DNA of 64,000 nt, taken from Maniola hyperantus. Taxonomy: Eukaryota > Arthropoda > Insecta > Lepidoptera > Nymphalidae. Location of the stretch: NCBI RefSeq assembly GCF_902806685.2, contig NC_048541.1:15386662-15450661 (forward strand). Reading direction: 5' to 3'. Positions 21,841-33,344 of this stretch are shown in pieces (the stretch's first letter is position 1; each line of letters starts with the position of its first letter). The translations under genes were made by a program, and so were the position numbers. The notes under the pieces are model-generated. The model had not been told where the DNA came from and made no database searches. It was given only the letters and a program-made list of their open reading frames with translations.

Positions 21841-22105
21841 TCTTGTGCTATTTATTTTATACATTGAGATAAAAGTAAACACTAGGTTGTTAGCTTCTAA
21901 TTACTATAGAAGCCTGTTTAGATGATTAGGATTCTTACTTTGAAATAATACAGCAGATGCTTTGCTTGATTTTTAATTACTTAGTATTTGGCCTTACCTG
22001 ACAAATAATTGATAAATGATAACTTTCATTAGTAATCATTGGATTTAATTTATAATCACTATTAAAGCCCACTGCCTTAACTTCTCTTCTTTATACAAAA
22101 ATCTC

Positions 22106-22313
22106 ACACCCGCGACTTCGTCCGCGTGGATATAGGTTTTCAAAAATCTCGTGTGAAATCTTAGATCTTCCAGGATAAAAAGTAACCTATGTCCTTCCCC
22201 GGGATACAAGCTATTTCTGTGCCAAATTTCATCAAAATCGGTTGAAATGATGGGCCGTGAAGCTAGCAGACAGACGTCTGCTAGCTTTTGCATTTATAAT
22301 ATTATTATGGATA
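22106..22313 (-). mobile_element. Hel-B Helitron fragment
   Basis: GCGACTTCGTCCGCGTGGA followed by TTTTCAAAAATCTCGTGTGAAA, GGATAAAAAGTAACCTATGT, and TTTATAATATTATTATGGAT at its 5' end on the minus strand. The CTAG terminus is lost. 21841-22105 holds nothing recognised. Confidence 0.65.
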
Positions 22314-22486
22314 TGGTTCCACAATGCTAAAAAGTTGTATGTAGTAGCTAACCTTCAATGGATTAAAAATATGTAAATGTCAAATGAGCTCGGTGTTCGG
22401 TGGCTATAATTCGGTGTTGATCACTGGTTTAGCGAATCACCCGCTGGTTCTAGTAAAAACTAGTTCTTAGAATCAGCTGCAAAACA

Positions 22487-22782
22487 GTACCCGTAGTATA
22501 AGATTTTACGTCTCACCAAACCAAACCAAATTCGAGAGTCGAAATACTTCCGCGTTACAGTAAACTGGATCTTAAATATTTGCCTCGTTTTAAAGCTCAA
22601 GTTTGTCTACACTTCTACAGCCAGCGCTCCAAGCAGAAACATTGCGAAATTAAAATCAGTGGCATTGAATATTTGACTTCAATTCAATGCTCTTTAGGTC
22701 CATTTTACTTTGATGTTATTGTGTTTCGACTCTCGAATTCTAGCAACGTTTGGTGAGACGTAAAATCTTATACTACGGGTAC
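22487..22782. mobile_element. MITE-H copy with 34-bp perfect TIRs
   Basis: A 296-bp element beginning GTACCCGTAGTATAAGATTT and ending with its exact reverse complement for 34 bp; similarity continues through TTCGAGAGTCGAAA. Relatives are at 45857-46155 and 59208-59464. If TA inside GTAC is the duplication, Tc1/mariner-type MITE is the best guess. Confidence 0.8.
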
Positions 22783-22797
22783 AGAAAGCTTTTGTAC

Positions 22798-22993
22798 AAA
22801 AAGGTTTGTTGGTTTGTTGGTTTGTCCTTTAATCCCATCGCACCGGTGCAACGGATTGACGTGATTTTTTGCATGTGTATAGATAAAGACCTGGAAAGTG
22901 ACATAGGCTACTTTTTATACCGGGAAATCAAAAATTTCCCACGGGATTTTGAAAATTCTAAACCCACGCGTACGAAGTCGCGGGCATCATCAT
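22798..22993 (+). mobile_element. Hel-B Helitron fragment
   Basis: TTGGTTTGTTGGTTTGTCCTT, ACGGATTGACGTGATTTTTTG, GACATAGGCTACTTTTTAT and CGTACGAAGTCGCGGGCATC, truncated at both ends. Confidence 0.65.
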
Positions 22994-23309
22994 CATCATA
23001 AACGTTTTTTCTTTATTTCTTTAATTTTTTGATCAGTGATTGACTACTCCATCGGGTAGGTTGAAATCAATTCAAGAAGCATTATTCGCTGGGCGGGCGG
23101 GGGCGGCATTTTGTTTTAGGTTAATACGTCGTATGTGGGTCAGCAGGCTTGCTTATTTAATGCCAGGCCACGTGCGCGCTCGTGTACGACCCGGCATGCT
23201 CTCGTGTTTACCGACTCAATTTTATATGATTTTTCACCACTGAATAGTAAATACAGTAATAGAAAGGATTAACGTTGTGCTATAGTAAGCTGAGACAACG
23301 TGTCGCTGA

Positions 23310-23506
23310 TATTTTGCTACCCATTATCTATGTCCATCGCCGTCCCCCTGAATGAATCCTCTTAGAATGAGAAGGGTCATAGTCCACCAATCTGGCCAAG
23401 TGTGGATTAGAAAACTTTCAACACCTTTGAGAGCTGTTTTCTTTCACCGTTCAAGCAAGCTACTTTAGTTGCTTAAAACGCACCTAGATAGCTCCGAAAA
23501 GTTAGA
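23310..23506 (-). mobile_element. SINE-1 fragment
   Basis: Minus-strand SINE-1 body (reads AGCTCCGAAAAGTTAGAG and CTGGCCAAGTGTGGATT on the plus strand) with diverged middle and lost head. Confidence 0.55.
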
Positions 23507-23837
23507 GCCCCCCCCTTGTTGAAATCATTAAATTGACCATGTGCTATTTCTAATATGTAAAATACGCAGAAGTGGTTCATATAAAACACCCCCTAAAGAA
23601 TTAAAAGTGGCCTTGTGGTGGTAGTGGAAATATCATTTCATTAAAATTCGAGTGGGGCAAATCTTTCTCTAATCAAAAGCTCCAGAGTCCAGCCTAATTG
23701 GGTACACTCCTCGATATGAAGGGACGAATAAAACATACGTAAATAAAAAGTTCTCAATTAAAAAAGCACTTTACATTTCTAATGCTTATACGTTTGCTTT
23801 TTTTTTCGATTAGATTAATTACTTTTACCATTTTTCC

Positions 23838-24300
23838 TTTTTTTCGGGTTCCGTACTTCAAAAGGAAAAAAGAATCCCTTTGTTGTCACTTTGTTGTCTA
23901 TCTGTCTGTCTGTCCGTCTGTCCGTCGTGTCTGTCAAGAAAACCTATATGGTATTTCCCGTTGACCTAGAATCATGAAGTTTGGTAGGTAGGTAGATAGT
24001 AGGAAAGGAATAAATCCGAAAACCGTGAATTTGTAGTAACATCACAGAAAAAAAAATTAAAGTAGTGAGTCATGAACAAATAATAATTAGCGTTTAAACT
24101 ACCGTGAGTGATTTCCATTCTAAATAATATCTGTCCCGGCTGTACTCACGTGTTTAGTCGACGTTAGCCCGACTAGTTTCGAACCCATACCGGGTCCTTT
24201 TTCAAGGGAGTCCGTTCGCGCACGCGCCGCGGTTTTGACTGCTAATATACATATATATATAAATAATTAGTATTTTCAATTTTCAAAGTAAAAAATCAGG
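23838..24300 (+). repeat. Rep-C copy, interrupted at 24091-24261
   Basis: GGTTCCGTACTTCAAAAGG to TAATAATTAG (24090), then TTAGTATTTTCAATTTTC resumes after the insertion. The remainder of the element is missing. Confidence 0.65.
24091..24261 (+). mobile_element. short copy of the CGTTTAAACTA element with 9-bp duplications
   Basis: 171-bp insertion into Rep-C flanked by AATAATTAG (24082-24090 and 24262-24270). It begins CGTTTAAACTACCGTGAGTG and shares TAGCCCGACTAGTTTCGAAC with the 264-bp insertion at 61062-61325, but ends in an (AT)n stretch. Long variable duplications and an AT-rich end could mean target-primed retroposition; the foldback form at 61 kb argues for a DNA element. Confidence 0.7.
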
Positions 24301-24868
24301 TTAATATTATGTTGCTCCATTGTGGCTCGATTAAAGAACAAACCAACAAACGAACACACTTTCGCATTTTTTATAATATGGGTAGTGATTAAAATTAAAA
24401 ACTTTACACGCTGTGCTTAACACGCGAAGGGGTCGAAAATGCCCTAAAACAGTACTGGTAGTCGCAGTGAATTAATGGGGTTATTGTAGCAATAAATACC
24501 GAGGCGCCTAGGTTGCGGTCAGGGAGACCCCAAGATGTCCTGTGTGACACGAACCCCGCGCGCTGTGAAAACGTCAAGTTAAGGGTTAATTAACGGCTGG
24601 GACTTGGACCTTTTGTTTACTAGTGTGTTTGTATACCGTTAACTTTAACCCTCGATATGGGCGGATAAAATTCCGAACCGGTAGTAAATTGATGGGGACT
24701 GAATGTTCCGAAATACGGGGTGAGAAAGTGAACGGCGCGGCGGGGTGATTACGTAAAACGTTGCAGTAGCGACAGCAACACGACAGCAGTAGCAATGCGT
24801 CAGTTTATTTGCTGTCTCTCTTCTTCTTCTTCTAATTTTGCTTTGTGACTATTGCTCTCTCTCTCTAG

Positions 24869-24967
24869 CCGGACGCTTGACAGCAATGACCGCGAGATTT
24901 ACGCCTGCCACAAGTCTGTTGCGAGATACCTGATCACTCCGCGGGACATGGAGTACAGTACAATAGA
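24869..24967 (+). CDS. candidate internal exon of a host gene (99 nt)
   Basis: A long C/T tract ending CTCTCTCTCTCTAG precedes an open, GC-balanced 99-nt segment followed by GTAAGTATT, a near-ideal 5' splice site. Reading with one base carried from the previous exon gives 32 residues starting RTLDSNDREIYAC and ending PRDMEYSTI. Amino-acid composition (C, H, Y, W-poor, many charged) looks like protein, unlike the surrounding frames. The length is a multiple of three, so the exon could be skipped without a frameshift. I do not recognise the protein. No partner exon was found in the window, which fits very long introns. A chance combination of splice-like signals remains possible. Confidence 0.5.
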
Positions 24968-25562
24968 GTAAGTATTGAAGATATCAAATTTCAATACTTA
25001 CTCAAATTTATCTTGATGTGATTTGGTAAACTAATTATTTCGGGAACACAAATGTAAAATGTTTAATTTTTTTCGTGACGGAACCACAAGTTCAGGGTTT
25101 TGGGATGTTTACCTTTACTCACACATAACAAAAAATACACAATTGGACACATAATTATTAAGCACAATAATTTTATAGTAAGATAGAAGACAAGACATAA
25201 TATTATATCCAATAATAATACCAATTAGATCCAAACATTTTACCATACCCAGGTGATCTTAATTGGCTTAGTGTCGTATTTCCGCAGTGGACTGAAACGT
25301 ATGGAGTGGCCTTCGAATGGCGACCTTCCCCATTCATTAAGAGGTCGCAAAGCTCGAGCGTGCCATTTGTCACCGCCATAAAGACAGCACCACCCTAAAG
25401 GCCACTCACGGGACATGCAAATCGCGCTATAACGATTCTTTCCACCCTTAGATGTAATAAAACAACTTGAATTAACTGCTGGAGGATTCGGATAGGGTCA
25501 GCTGGCGTTTGGATTTATATGGACTTGTCCAGAATTTAAGTACCTACATAGTTTTAATTGCA

Positions 25563-25981
25563 AAAAAACCGGCCAAGTGCGAGTCAGGCTCGCGCAATGA
25601 GGGTTCCGTACTACAGTCGTATTTTTTCGACATTTTGCACGATAATTCAAAAACTATGATGCTTAAAAATAAATAAAAATCTGTTTTAGAATGTACAGGT
25701 GAAGACCTTTCATATGATACCCCACTTGATATAGTCACTCACTTCGAAAGTTGAAAATACTAATTATTAGTTCATGACCACAATTTAATTTTTTTGTGTG
25801 ATCTAACCCTAAATTCACGGTTTTCAGATTTTTTCCCAAATGTCAGCTATAAGATCTACCTACCTGCCAAATTTCATGATTCTAGGTCAACGGGAAGTAC
25901 CCTGTAGGTTTCTTGATAGACAGAGACAGACAACAAAGTTATCCTATAAGGGTTCCGTTTTTCCTTTTGAGGTACGGAACA
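25563..25981 (-). repeat. Rep-C copy, full length
   Basis: Complete minus-strand copy from AAAACCGGCCAAGTGCGAGT to TTTGAGGTACGGAAC. It is the best reference copy in the window. 24968-25562 has no recognisable gene. Confidence 0.75.
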
Positions 25982-26035
25982 CTGAAAAGAAGAAATAAAA
26001 CGAAAAAAGACGTTTAAATAATTTTAAATATTACA

Positions 26036-26445
26036 ATATCAAAAATTGAGGAACCGGCAGGATTCGAACTTGCACCTCCCTGGGAATTACGCCCGGAGAT
26101 GGCATTAACAGTCGCTTCAGTACTAAATGAAGATACATATCTCCAGCACTGACAGCAAGTGAACCGTGGCCTAGTGGTAAGGCGCTCCGCACAATAAGGC
26201 GCAATATTTAGTAAGGAAAGATTCTAAAAAAAAAGTTCCATTCTAAAATAATTCTACTGACCATAAGCATAGTTGTTTGATTTTGATGAAAAAATCATTA
26301 TTATTCAGAATGTTTCAGAATTAACAGTCGCTTCAGTACTGAGCGAACATACATATCACAAATTTCGTCACTGGCAGCAAGCGAACTGTGGCTTAGCAGT
26401 CGCAGGTTCGAATCCTGCCGGTTCCGCTATTTTTGATATGTACCT
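26036..26445. repeat. inverted pair of tRNA-like repeat ends
   Basis: ATCAAAAATTGAGGAACCGG...GGATTCGAAC at the left is inverted at the right (GGTTCGAATCCTGCCGGTTCC...ATTTTTGATA). GGTTCGAATCC is a pol III B-box-like T-arm, and GTGGCCTAGTGGTAAGGCG (26166) resembles an A box. Likely two opposed SINE remnants or a foldback element. Not a functional tRNA: no cloverleaf can be completed. Confidence 0.5.
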
Positions 26446-28196
26446 AAAAATTATTTAGAAATTTCCTTGAAGTGTAGGTAAAAACATTATCATAAAAATT
26501 ATAAATATTCAGAATGTGTTAAATCAATGGAAGTCATACCTATTATCGAGTTTTCTGCACGTTATTCGACGTGCGATAAATTTGTTGCTTTCATAATTTT
26601 CTTAATGCAGTTTGTCCTCATATAAACTCCGACTTTAATAAGGACATTTTCTACATTCACCATATTTATGGTAACCCTCTAAATGTTATTTAAGCCCCAC
26701 AAGGGTACCTGGTCTCTTGACCGTAACACATTGTTGTTGTTAATGAAAGAGGATAAGAAATGGAATTTCACGGAGGACGACAATTGTTCCTCTACGTACC
26801 ATTTTGGGGATTTGACATGTATTTTATTGGCTCATAACTTTGGTACTAAGTACTTAGGTACTTTGGACCGACGTTTATTGACATTGTACAAAGTTTTATT
26901 GTAATTGTTATTAGGGTTAGGAAATTATTGTATTACCTAGGTGCTAATAAAATAAAGCTGTTGGTTTTCTATACATATAAAAGGATAAACTACCTGACTG
27001 ACACATATACTAGTCTTTATCTTTATCTATATCTACTAATAAAGTACTAGTACCGTAAGACCTATTCCACTTTTTAATACGCCTTACTCACAACCTCGAA
27101 TGGGAAGCTGGAAGAAATCTCTGTTTAGAGATAAGCATTTCCAAAGTAACTTAATTTATTACTACTTTGTAACTACAATTCCGGTACATGAAAAATAAAA
27201 AAAAAAATAAAAAAAAAATTTGAAGTGTCTGTCTGTAATTTCGAAATAACTACCTCAAAATAAGTTCATATTATGGTTATTTGAACTGTACCATATTTTA
27301 ATAAAAAAAAATTCTTCTATGTACTTGGAAATGAGTAATTGGAAATTAATTTTCATTAGGTCAAAACGTACAGATTAAAAAAAGTATTTTTATAGATCAG
27401 AAGTTTAATTACACCGTTTTGTTCGCCAGTTTCGTACCCCCACTAAGAAAGAATTTATAGAAATTCTACATTTTATACAAAACACCAGGAATAAGTAAGG
27501 ATTAAAAATAATATTATCCATGCATTTAAGGTCCCATCCAAGCTTAACGAAGCTCTCTAATTTAACCTTTTGATTGAATCCTACGTTTCAAATGGTGAAG
27601 TTATAATTAACGTTCGTCCGAATCTCGACCCCAATAAAGGGTTTGACAGCATCTAGAAAATAACCCAAAAGTTAAACTGATCGACTCATTTTTTCATTGA
27701 CCGTTGGTTAAAATTATCTAAATGGTCAGCTAAGCCTTTATTAGCCTATAAAAAGGAAGTTTAAGCTTAGGTACAACTTAATTGTTTCAAAACTTTTATC
27801 GCCTCACTCGCCATAATTTATCTTGTCTTTTTTCGGCTAAAATATTTTGTCGTAAAATGTGCGCATTTTTGCTGTTCGATACAGGTAGAACAATTTTTTG
27901 TCGAGCAAGTGTGCTTTCAAGCTAAAAAAATGTGAATCATTTAGTTAATCAACTGTGAACTGTTTATATAAAAATCAATTGTGACTGCATGTGTCACAAC
28001 TCACATTACAAGTATTATTAGGTAGGTACTTGAGAATGGGTCGACGATTTGGCTGATTTGTTGTGTTCGTAACTGTCCAGATTAGATTTGTATGTAATGA
28101 ATTAATGATATTTTTTTTGGAAAATCCACCGGAAAATTTAGAACATTTGGATTTTATGAAAATCTCATTAGGTACACTTTTCACTTTTTTTAATTG
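26446..28196. other. no gene recognised
   Basis: AT-rich. The frame at 26683-26904 has no domain or ATG context. Minor (A)n-rich patches near 27195-27220. Nothing further supported. Confidence 0.45.
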
Positions 28197-28226
28197 CACC
28201 CGTGCGAAGCTGGGGCGGGTCGCTTA
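28197..28226 (+). mobile_element. Hel-C 3'-end remnant
   Basis: CACCCGTGCGAAGCTGGGGC followed by GGGTCGCT, the GC-rich 3' end seen intact at 44475-44504, with the CTAG decayed. Confidence 0.4.
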
Positions 28227-28627
28227 AGACCCTAAAAGCATACCAAATTATGAAAAAATCTGAAAAGGTAAACAGAGTAAAAGTATAATTGAATAACTTA
28301 AAACGTTTCTTTTCGTCTTCGGCTATTTGAAAAGGTCTAAAAGCCTTTATAAGAGATTTAGTGCTCTATGGATTAAAAGGGTTTTAAAAGTTTCGGGCTT
28401 GCTTAATGGACCCGTCACAAATCGATCATTAATTTTAATTTGTGTAAAACCAAAGTTTTGTGGTGCGGCCGCCTTTTTAAACTTCTACTATAAGTGTAAT
28501 AAAAATATTTTTTAATTCTTTGACGAATCCAATTTGTAGGGTTCAGTCGATAGGTAATAGATTCTTAATCTTATTTTACAAATATTTAATTACCTATTAC
28601 TGTACTTACATCATGTACTGTACATAT

Positions 28628-28947
28628 AGCTGTGCCTAGTGGTTAGGACGTCCGCCTTCTAATCGGAGGTCGGGGGTTCGATTCCGGGCACGCACCTCTA
28701 ACTTCTCTGAGTTATGTGCGTTTTAATAACTTAATTAAATATCACTTAATTTAACGGTGAAGGAAAACATCGTGAGGCTATAAGAGCTGCATGCCTATAA
28801 GAGTTCTCCATAATGTTCTCAAAGGTGTGTGAAGTCTACCAATCCGCACATGGCCAGCGTTTTAGACTATGGCCAAACCCCTTCTCACTCTGAGAGGAGA
28901 CCCGTGCTCTGTAGTGAGCCGGCGATGGGTTGATCATGATGATGATG
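28628..28947 (+). mobile_element. SINE-1, full length
   Basis: tRNA-derived head with A-box-like GTGCCTAGTGGTTAGGACG and B box GGTTCGATTCC, conserved body (AAAACATCGTGAGG, CCAATCCGCACATGGCCAGC, GAGAGGAGACCCGTGCTC) and GATGATGATG tail. It would be transcribed by pol III and mobilised by a LINE. Confidence 0.8.
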
Positions 28948-29548
28948 TACTTATATCAAATGTGTACGATTGAAAACAAAAATACATTTTAAATACATGA
29001 AAATTTCAAATACCTACTGATACCTTGCAAATATCAGTGGAAAAAACCCGTTTTTTTTTGTATATGAGTGTTGAAGAAGCTCATAAGAGAAAGCTGCAGA
29101 AAACTAAAATAGTAGACCGTACACGGAAGTTAAGGAAAATGTTTCTAATAATTTGTTAGTAACTGCCATGCTGGGAGTACCACATAAATAATTACTTTAA
29201 TCGAAATTCTATGGGAAATAGCTGTTTCTGAAGCAAACTCCATATATTATAGGATTGTTATTAGGTGTGAACACGATTCAAAGGACCTGCAGAGGAAAGT
29301 AGGAAAACCCAATTATAGAGGTCACCGAAATCACTCAAGAATCCGCTTTAGGTATGTCGGTCACATTCCTACAGTCGTTTGTCATTTGTAGTCCCTTTGA
29401 ACTGCTTGCCAAAGTTTGTGACGCTGAGGTAAAAGAATTCCCGATTAAAAGAGGACAAGCGGATCAAATTGGATGCTGTACTTAAACAATTCCTTCAGTT
29501 TGGTCTCTTATTGGTTTTATTGGTGCGTGTGTAAGATTCCACGGATAA

Positions 29549-29724
29549 GCCTCGATAGCTCAACGGTTAAAGGAGCGGACTGAAAACCGAAAGGTCGCCG
29601 GTTCAAATCCCACCCGTTGCACTATTGTCGTACCAATTCCTAGCACAAGCTTTACGCTTATTTGGAGGTGAAAGGGGGATATTAGTCGGCAATTAACTTG
29701 GCTAATATATATTCTTAAAAAAAA
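29549..29724 (+). mobile_element. SINE-2, full length
   Basis: Head GCCTCGATAGCTCAACGGT with GGACTGAAAACCGAAAGGTC and B box GGTTCAAATCC, resembling tRNA-Phe (GAA in the anticodon position). Body TAGCACAAGCTTTACGCTTA, tail GGCTAATAT...ATTCTTAAAAAA. Confidence 0.75.
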
Positions 29725-29789
29725 CTTGGGTGCAAAATCTTTTGTTTTCCTCACAGTAACCGTGAATTAGCCGCCAACTGTGAGTGGGC

Positions 29790-30180
29790 CTCATAAGAAA
29801 GCTCAGAGTTACTCAGCGGGTGATGGAGAGAGCTATGTGCGGAGTTTCTCTACGTGATCAAGTCAGAAATGAGGAGATCCGTAGGAGAACTAGAGTAACC
29901 GACATAGCTCAACGGGTTGCGAAGCTGAAGTGGCAATGGGCAGGGCAAATAGTTCGTACAACCGATAGACGTTGGGGTCTCAAGGTGCTGGAATGGCGAA
30001 CTCGCACCGGAAGACGTAGTCTTAGAACTGACCCCCTAAAGACCCCCCACAAGGTGGACGGGCGACATCAGACGAGTCGCAGGGAGCCGCTGGATTCAGG
30101 CGGCGCAGGACCGTGGCGCGTGGAACTCCCTACAAGAGACCTGCAGTGGTGGACATAGGTTATTGAATTTGATTGGTTAA
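29790..30180 (+). pseudogene. RTE-type reverse transcriptase C-terminus, frameshifted
   Basis: Translation contains RVTQRVMERAMCGVSLRDQ, RRRTRVTDIAQRVAKLKWQW and the WAG...TDRRWG...VLEWR series, typical of the C-terminal part of RTE-clade endonuclease/reverse transcriptases. After GRRS the frame shifts; a neighbouring frame continues PPTRWTGDIRRVAGSRWIQA AQDRGAW to a stop near 30180. The element is 5'-truncated and carries at least one frameshift, so it is dead. The same clade's terminal codons survive at 43299-43343. Confidence 0.8.
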
Positions 30181-30744
30181 TATTAAAACTGGTGACCAAC
30201 CAAACTACATTTGTGTGAAGAAGAAAAAATATTAAATAGTAAATATTAAGATATTATCTTTACATCCTTTTTCATCCGTATAACCTGAAAACTGTAAAGA
30301 AAAAAGTTGTCAGACGACTACCGCATCGCAGGAATGCTCAAGTTCCACCCGAACTGCGAGGTTTTCATTCAAAACCGTTCTAAGTCTGACAGTCAAACTT
30401 AAATACGACGTAACATTCCGCACAGTCGCCGATTTCATGGATGAAGTCTAACCGTTTGAAGACTGAAACAAACTGAACGCGTGACGAAAAAATCCGAAAA
30501 GATTTTACATCTGTACAGCTGTCTGTCTTGCTGTAAGGCATATGATATTTGATTGCTTATAACACACACATAATAATTCTAAGAAGTTAGCCTAAGATCT
30601 ATGGAGCGCACTTTGACTTTGCTCAGACTTAAGATTGAGTTCAAATTTATGTGAGAGATATAGCTCTGTCTCGTTTTAACTCTGTCTTAAGTCTAAAAAA
30701 GTCAAGAGTGGGCTCTATAGTTCTCACCCTTAGAGATGCGTGTT
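30181..30744. other. no gene recognised
   Basis: Mixed-composition sequence without repeat matches or coding features that I can identify. Confidence 0.4.
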
Positions 30745-30815
30745 TGGGATCGGATCCCAAACCTCTCGAATAGGAGGCGGACGTCTTAACCACTAAGCTA
30801 TCACGACTATTACGG
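30745..30815 (-). mobile_element. SINE-1 tRNA-head fragment
   Basis: GGCGGACGTCTTAACCACTA AGCTATCACGAC read on the plus strand is the inverted SINE-1 head, with a diverged B box just left of it. Confidence 0.55.
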
Positions 30816-31904
30816 TATAGATTTTAGTATAAATTGTACAGGCGAAAGCGCGCTTTAATATGACGTCATGACGTGCAGTTATCGTCCCGCGTTCTGTTTG
30901 TTTCAACCTCAAGAGATTCCACTCATCTCTCCATCTCTCCCAGCCTCGTCAAAGGAGAGAAAACTTTCTCCACCTCCTTTAATCTTGGCAATGTGTTTTG
31001 TCGCGGGCGCCATTGTTGCCTGGAAAACTTTTTTCTTTATCCCAACTTTTTTATCTTTAATTTTATTTCAGCCCGGTTTTATTTCACGGCTTTTATACGC
31101 TGCGATTGTCGCGGGTTTATCGTTATTGAAACAGTTCTTTAAGTTGGATCGGGAGTCGGGCTGTTTCCGAGTTCTGTTATTTTTAAAGTTCAACAAAAGA
31201 GTCGTTTTTTGTTAGGTGCCTATCTAAAGTTTAGAGTTGGTAGATGAGATGGTGCTAATTTTGTTATACACGTATCTCTCAACTGATTAGTCTATGATAT
31301 TTACTGCATAGCGATGATAGCTTACTGGCTAAGACCACTGGACTGCCAAGCCAAGCCAAGATGAGTGTTCGGGATGGAACTGCGGTGGATCCGTGGGTCG
31401 ACCCCAGGTACGCATAGTTATGTGCGTTTTGAGTAATTAAAAATATGTGAGTCTTGGCGCACGACTCGCATATATTATTGCAATGCATGCCAAGCATTAG
31501 CCAGTACACAGTTTTAATACGATAAAATACTTGATTGCAATAATGAAGGGAAGTAGGTACCTATGTATTTACATGTAGGTACGTATTTGTGTATAATTAT
31601 ACCTCTATCATCAAAACTATTATGTAGGTAAAATTTATTAATTCATTTTCTGTTTACTAAAAACATTTTTTTCATTACTTCACTAGGTACACACTACTAC
31701 AAAACTATTAAAAAAAACTATCCGAAATAAAAATGTTTTTACTGTACGACATTTCAAGACGATACGATTATTTAATGTCTTTAATCCTAAACAATCTTCT
31801 AGTTACAATTCACTTTTGAAAAATGAATTAAGCTCGCTGATTTCGCTTCTCGCTATTCAGTTGTAAAGTTAATATTGTTTTTCTTTAAAGAAACGTGAGA
31901 AATC
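30816..31904. other. unassigned, includes an isolated ATG frame
   Basis: A 115-codon ATG frame (30868-31215) starts inside a perfect CRE-like TGACGTCA (30861-30868) and has hydrophobic stretches, but shows no family motif and unremarkable codon use, so I do not call it. 31310-31510 has SINE-like text (GATAGCTTACTGGCTAAGAC, TTATGTGCGTTTTGAGTAAT) that is too decayed to define. Confidence 0.3.
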
Positions 31905-32160
31905 CATACTAATACTAATATTATAATTGCGAAAGTGTGTCAGTCTGTCTGCTAGCTTTTCACGGCTAAATACTTTTACCGATTTTGTTGGAATTTGGTA
32001 CAGAGTTAGCTTACATCCCAGGCTACTTTTTACCCCAGAAAATCAAAGAACTCCCCCGGGATTCATTAAGGCTTATCCATTTTACCGATTTTTACGAAAT
32101 TTGGTACAGAGGTAGCTTGTGTCCCGAAAATTGACATAGGCAATTTTTTTTCCCGGAAAA
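31905..32160 (+). mobile_element. Hel-B-like Helitron, 3' part lost
   Basis: Start ACTAATATTATAATTGCGAA and TGTCTGCTAGCTTTTCACGG, ending in a tract related to CATAGGCTACTTTTT. The segment ACCGATTTTTACGAAATTTGG is partly duplicated. Confidence 0.55.
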
Positions 32161-32207
32161 AAAAACATGTACTTATATAAAAAAAGTACTTATGGTAGAT
32201 ACCTATG

Positions 32208-32325
32208 AACATAAATCTTAGGCATCCGCTAAGAAAGGATTTTCGGAAATTCAACCCTTAAGGGGGTGAAATAGGTGTTTGAAATTTGTGTAGTCCACGC
32301 GGACGAAGTCGCGAACATAGGCTAG
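32208..32325 (+). mobile_element. Hel-A 3' half
   Basis: GGCATCCGCTAAGAAAGGAT to GTCCACGCGGACGAAGTCGC and CTAG|T at 32322-32325; the 5' half is missing. Confidence 0.65.
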
Positions 32326-32628
32326 TAAAATATATAAGTGAACTATTTATTAAATAAAAAAAAGGAGTTAAAAAAAAAAATATTTATATGCAACCAGTAT
32401 GCTCGGGAAACTGGCAAAGTTCTCTGTACTGTGCAAAAACATCTCGAATTTTTAACGTTGATGTTAAACTTTTCCCAGTTTGAAGTCACAACAACACAAC
32501 AAGCGCCATTTGTTTCTGATAACGGAGACAACTACAAAAAGAATTCTAATTAATTCTACAAGATAACATTTCAAGTGACCGTTTGAATATTATCTCACAG
32601 GGCACTTTTTTTTTCTTATTATAAAATA

Positions 32629-32838
32629 CTAGACGATGCCCGCGACCAAATCCACGTGGATTTAGATTTTTAACAATCCCGTGGTAACTCTTTGGTTTTT
32701 CCGGATAAAACGTAGCCTATATCACTCTGCAGGTCTATACCCATGCAAAAAATTACGTCAATCCGTTGCTCCATTGCAACGTGATTGAAGGACAAACCAA
32801 CAAACAAACACACTTTCGCATTTATAATAAGGGTAGGT
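32629..32838 (-). mobile_element. Hel-B Helitron
   Basis: A|CTAG at 32629 (3' end on the minus strand), ATCCCGTGGTAACTCTTTGG, TACGTCAATCCGTTGC, CAACAAACAAACACACTTTC and ATTTATAATAAGGGTAGG at the 5' end. A degraded Hel-C-like scrap lies at 32955-32985. Confidence 0.7.
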
Positions 32839-33344
32839 ACTGATTTTTACGAAAAAATATTTTAATTTCACTCAGTGAACCAACCAATGTAGAACCAACT
32901 AATATGAAATGACCTCGGTAACTATATTAGCACTGAGTTAGCCAATGACCCTGCAGGAAGGTCACCCGTGCGAAGCCCCAGCTAACTATAAAGGACAATA
33001 AGAAGATTACACCTCGAGTCCGGAAAGGACCACTATTCCATATCGTAATTTTAACAAAGGCATCGACTGCGTTCGACAGGCTTGAGGGGTCAACGGGGGT
33101 AAAGATCCCCTGGGCACTGGAGGTAGACGGGGAGGGGGTAAAAAGAGGGGGGTGACACGTGGTGTCCGACACACGGGCCCAGCTCATTCGTCTAACGAGA
33201 CAGTGACTTCCGGAAAACTGCTTTAAAATTCCCGTCGCGTGATTTATTTTTGGTAGAGTTTATTTTAAGCTGGCATTATTTTTGCTTGCACTTGTTTCGT
33301 AATCTCTGACACAGTATAAAACTAGCGGATACCCAGCGTGTACT

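Noticed and set aside
28628..28710. Apparent tRNA genes (A and B boxes) here and at other SINE heads
   Set aside because: The tRNA-like regions continue into conserved SINE bodies and cannot form complete cloverleafs with acceptor stems.
30868..31215. 115-codon ATG frame with hydrophobic stretches and an upstream TGACGTCA
   Set aside because: No family motif, no splice context and no repeat of the frame elsewhere; length is within chance for 64 kb. Kept only as part of an unassigned region.
32927..33187. 86-codon minus-strand frame, proline/serine-rich
   Set aside because: It overlaps a Helitron-like scrap and shows no domain or convincing splice sites.
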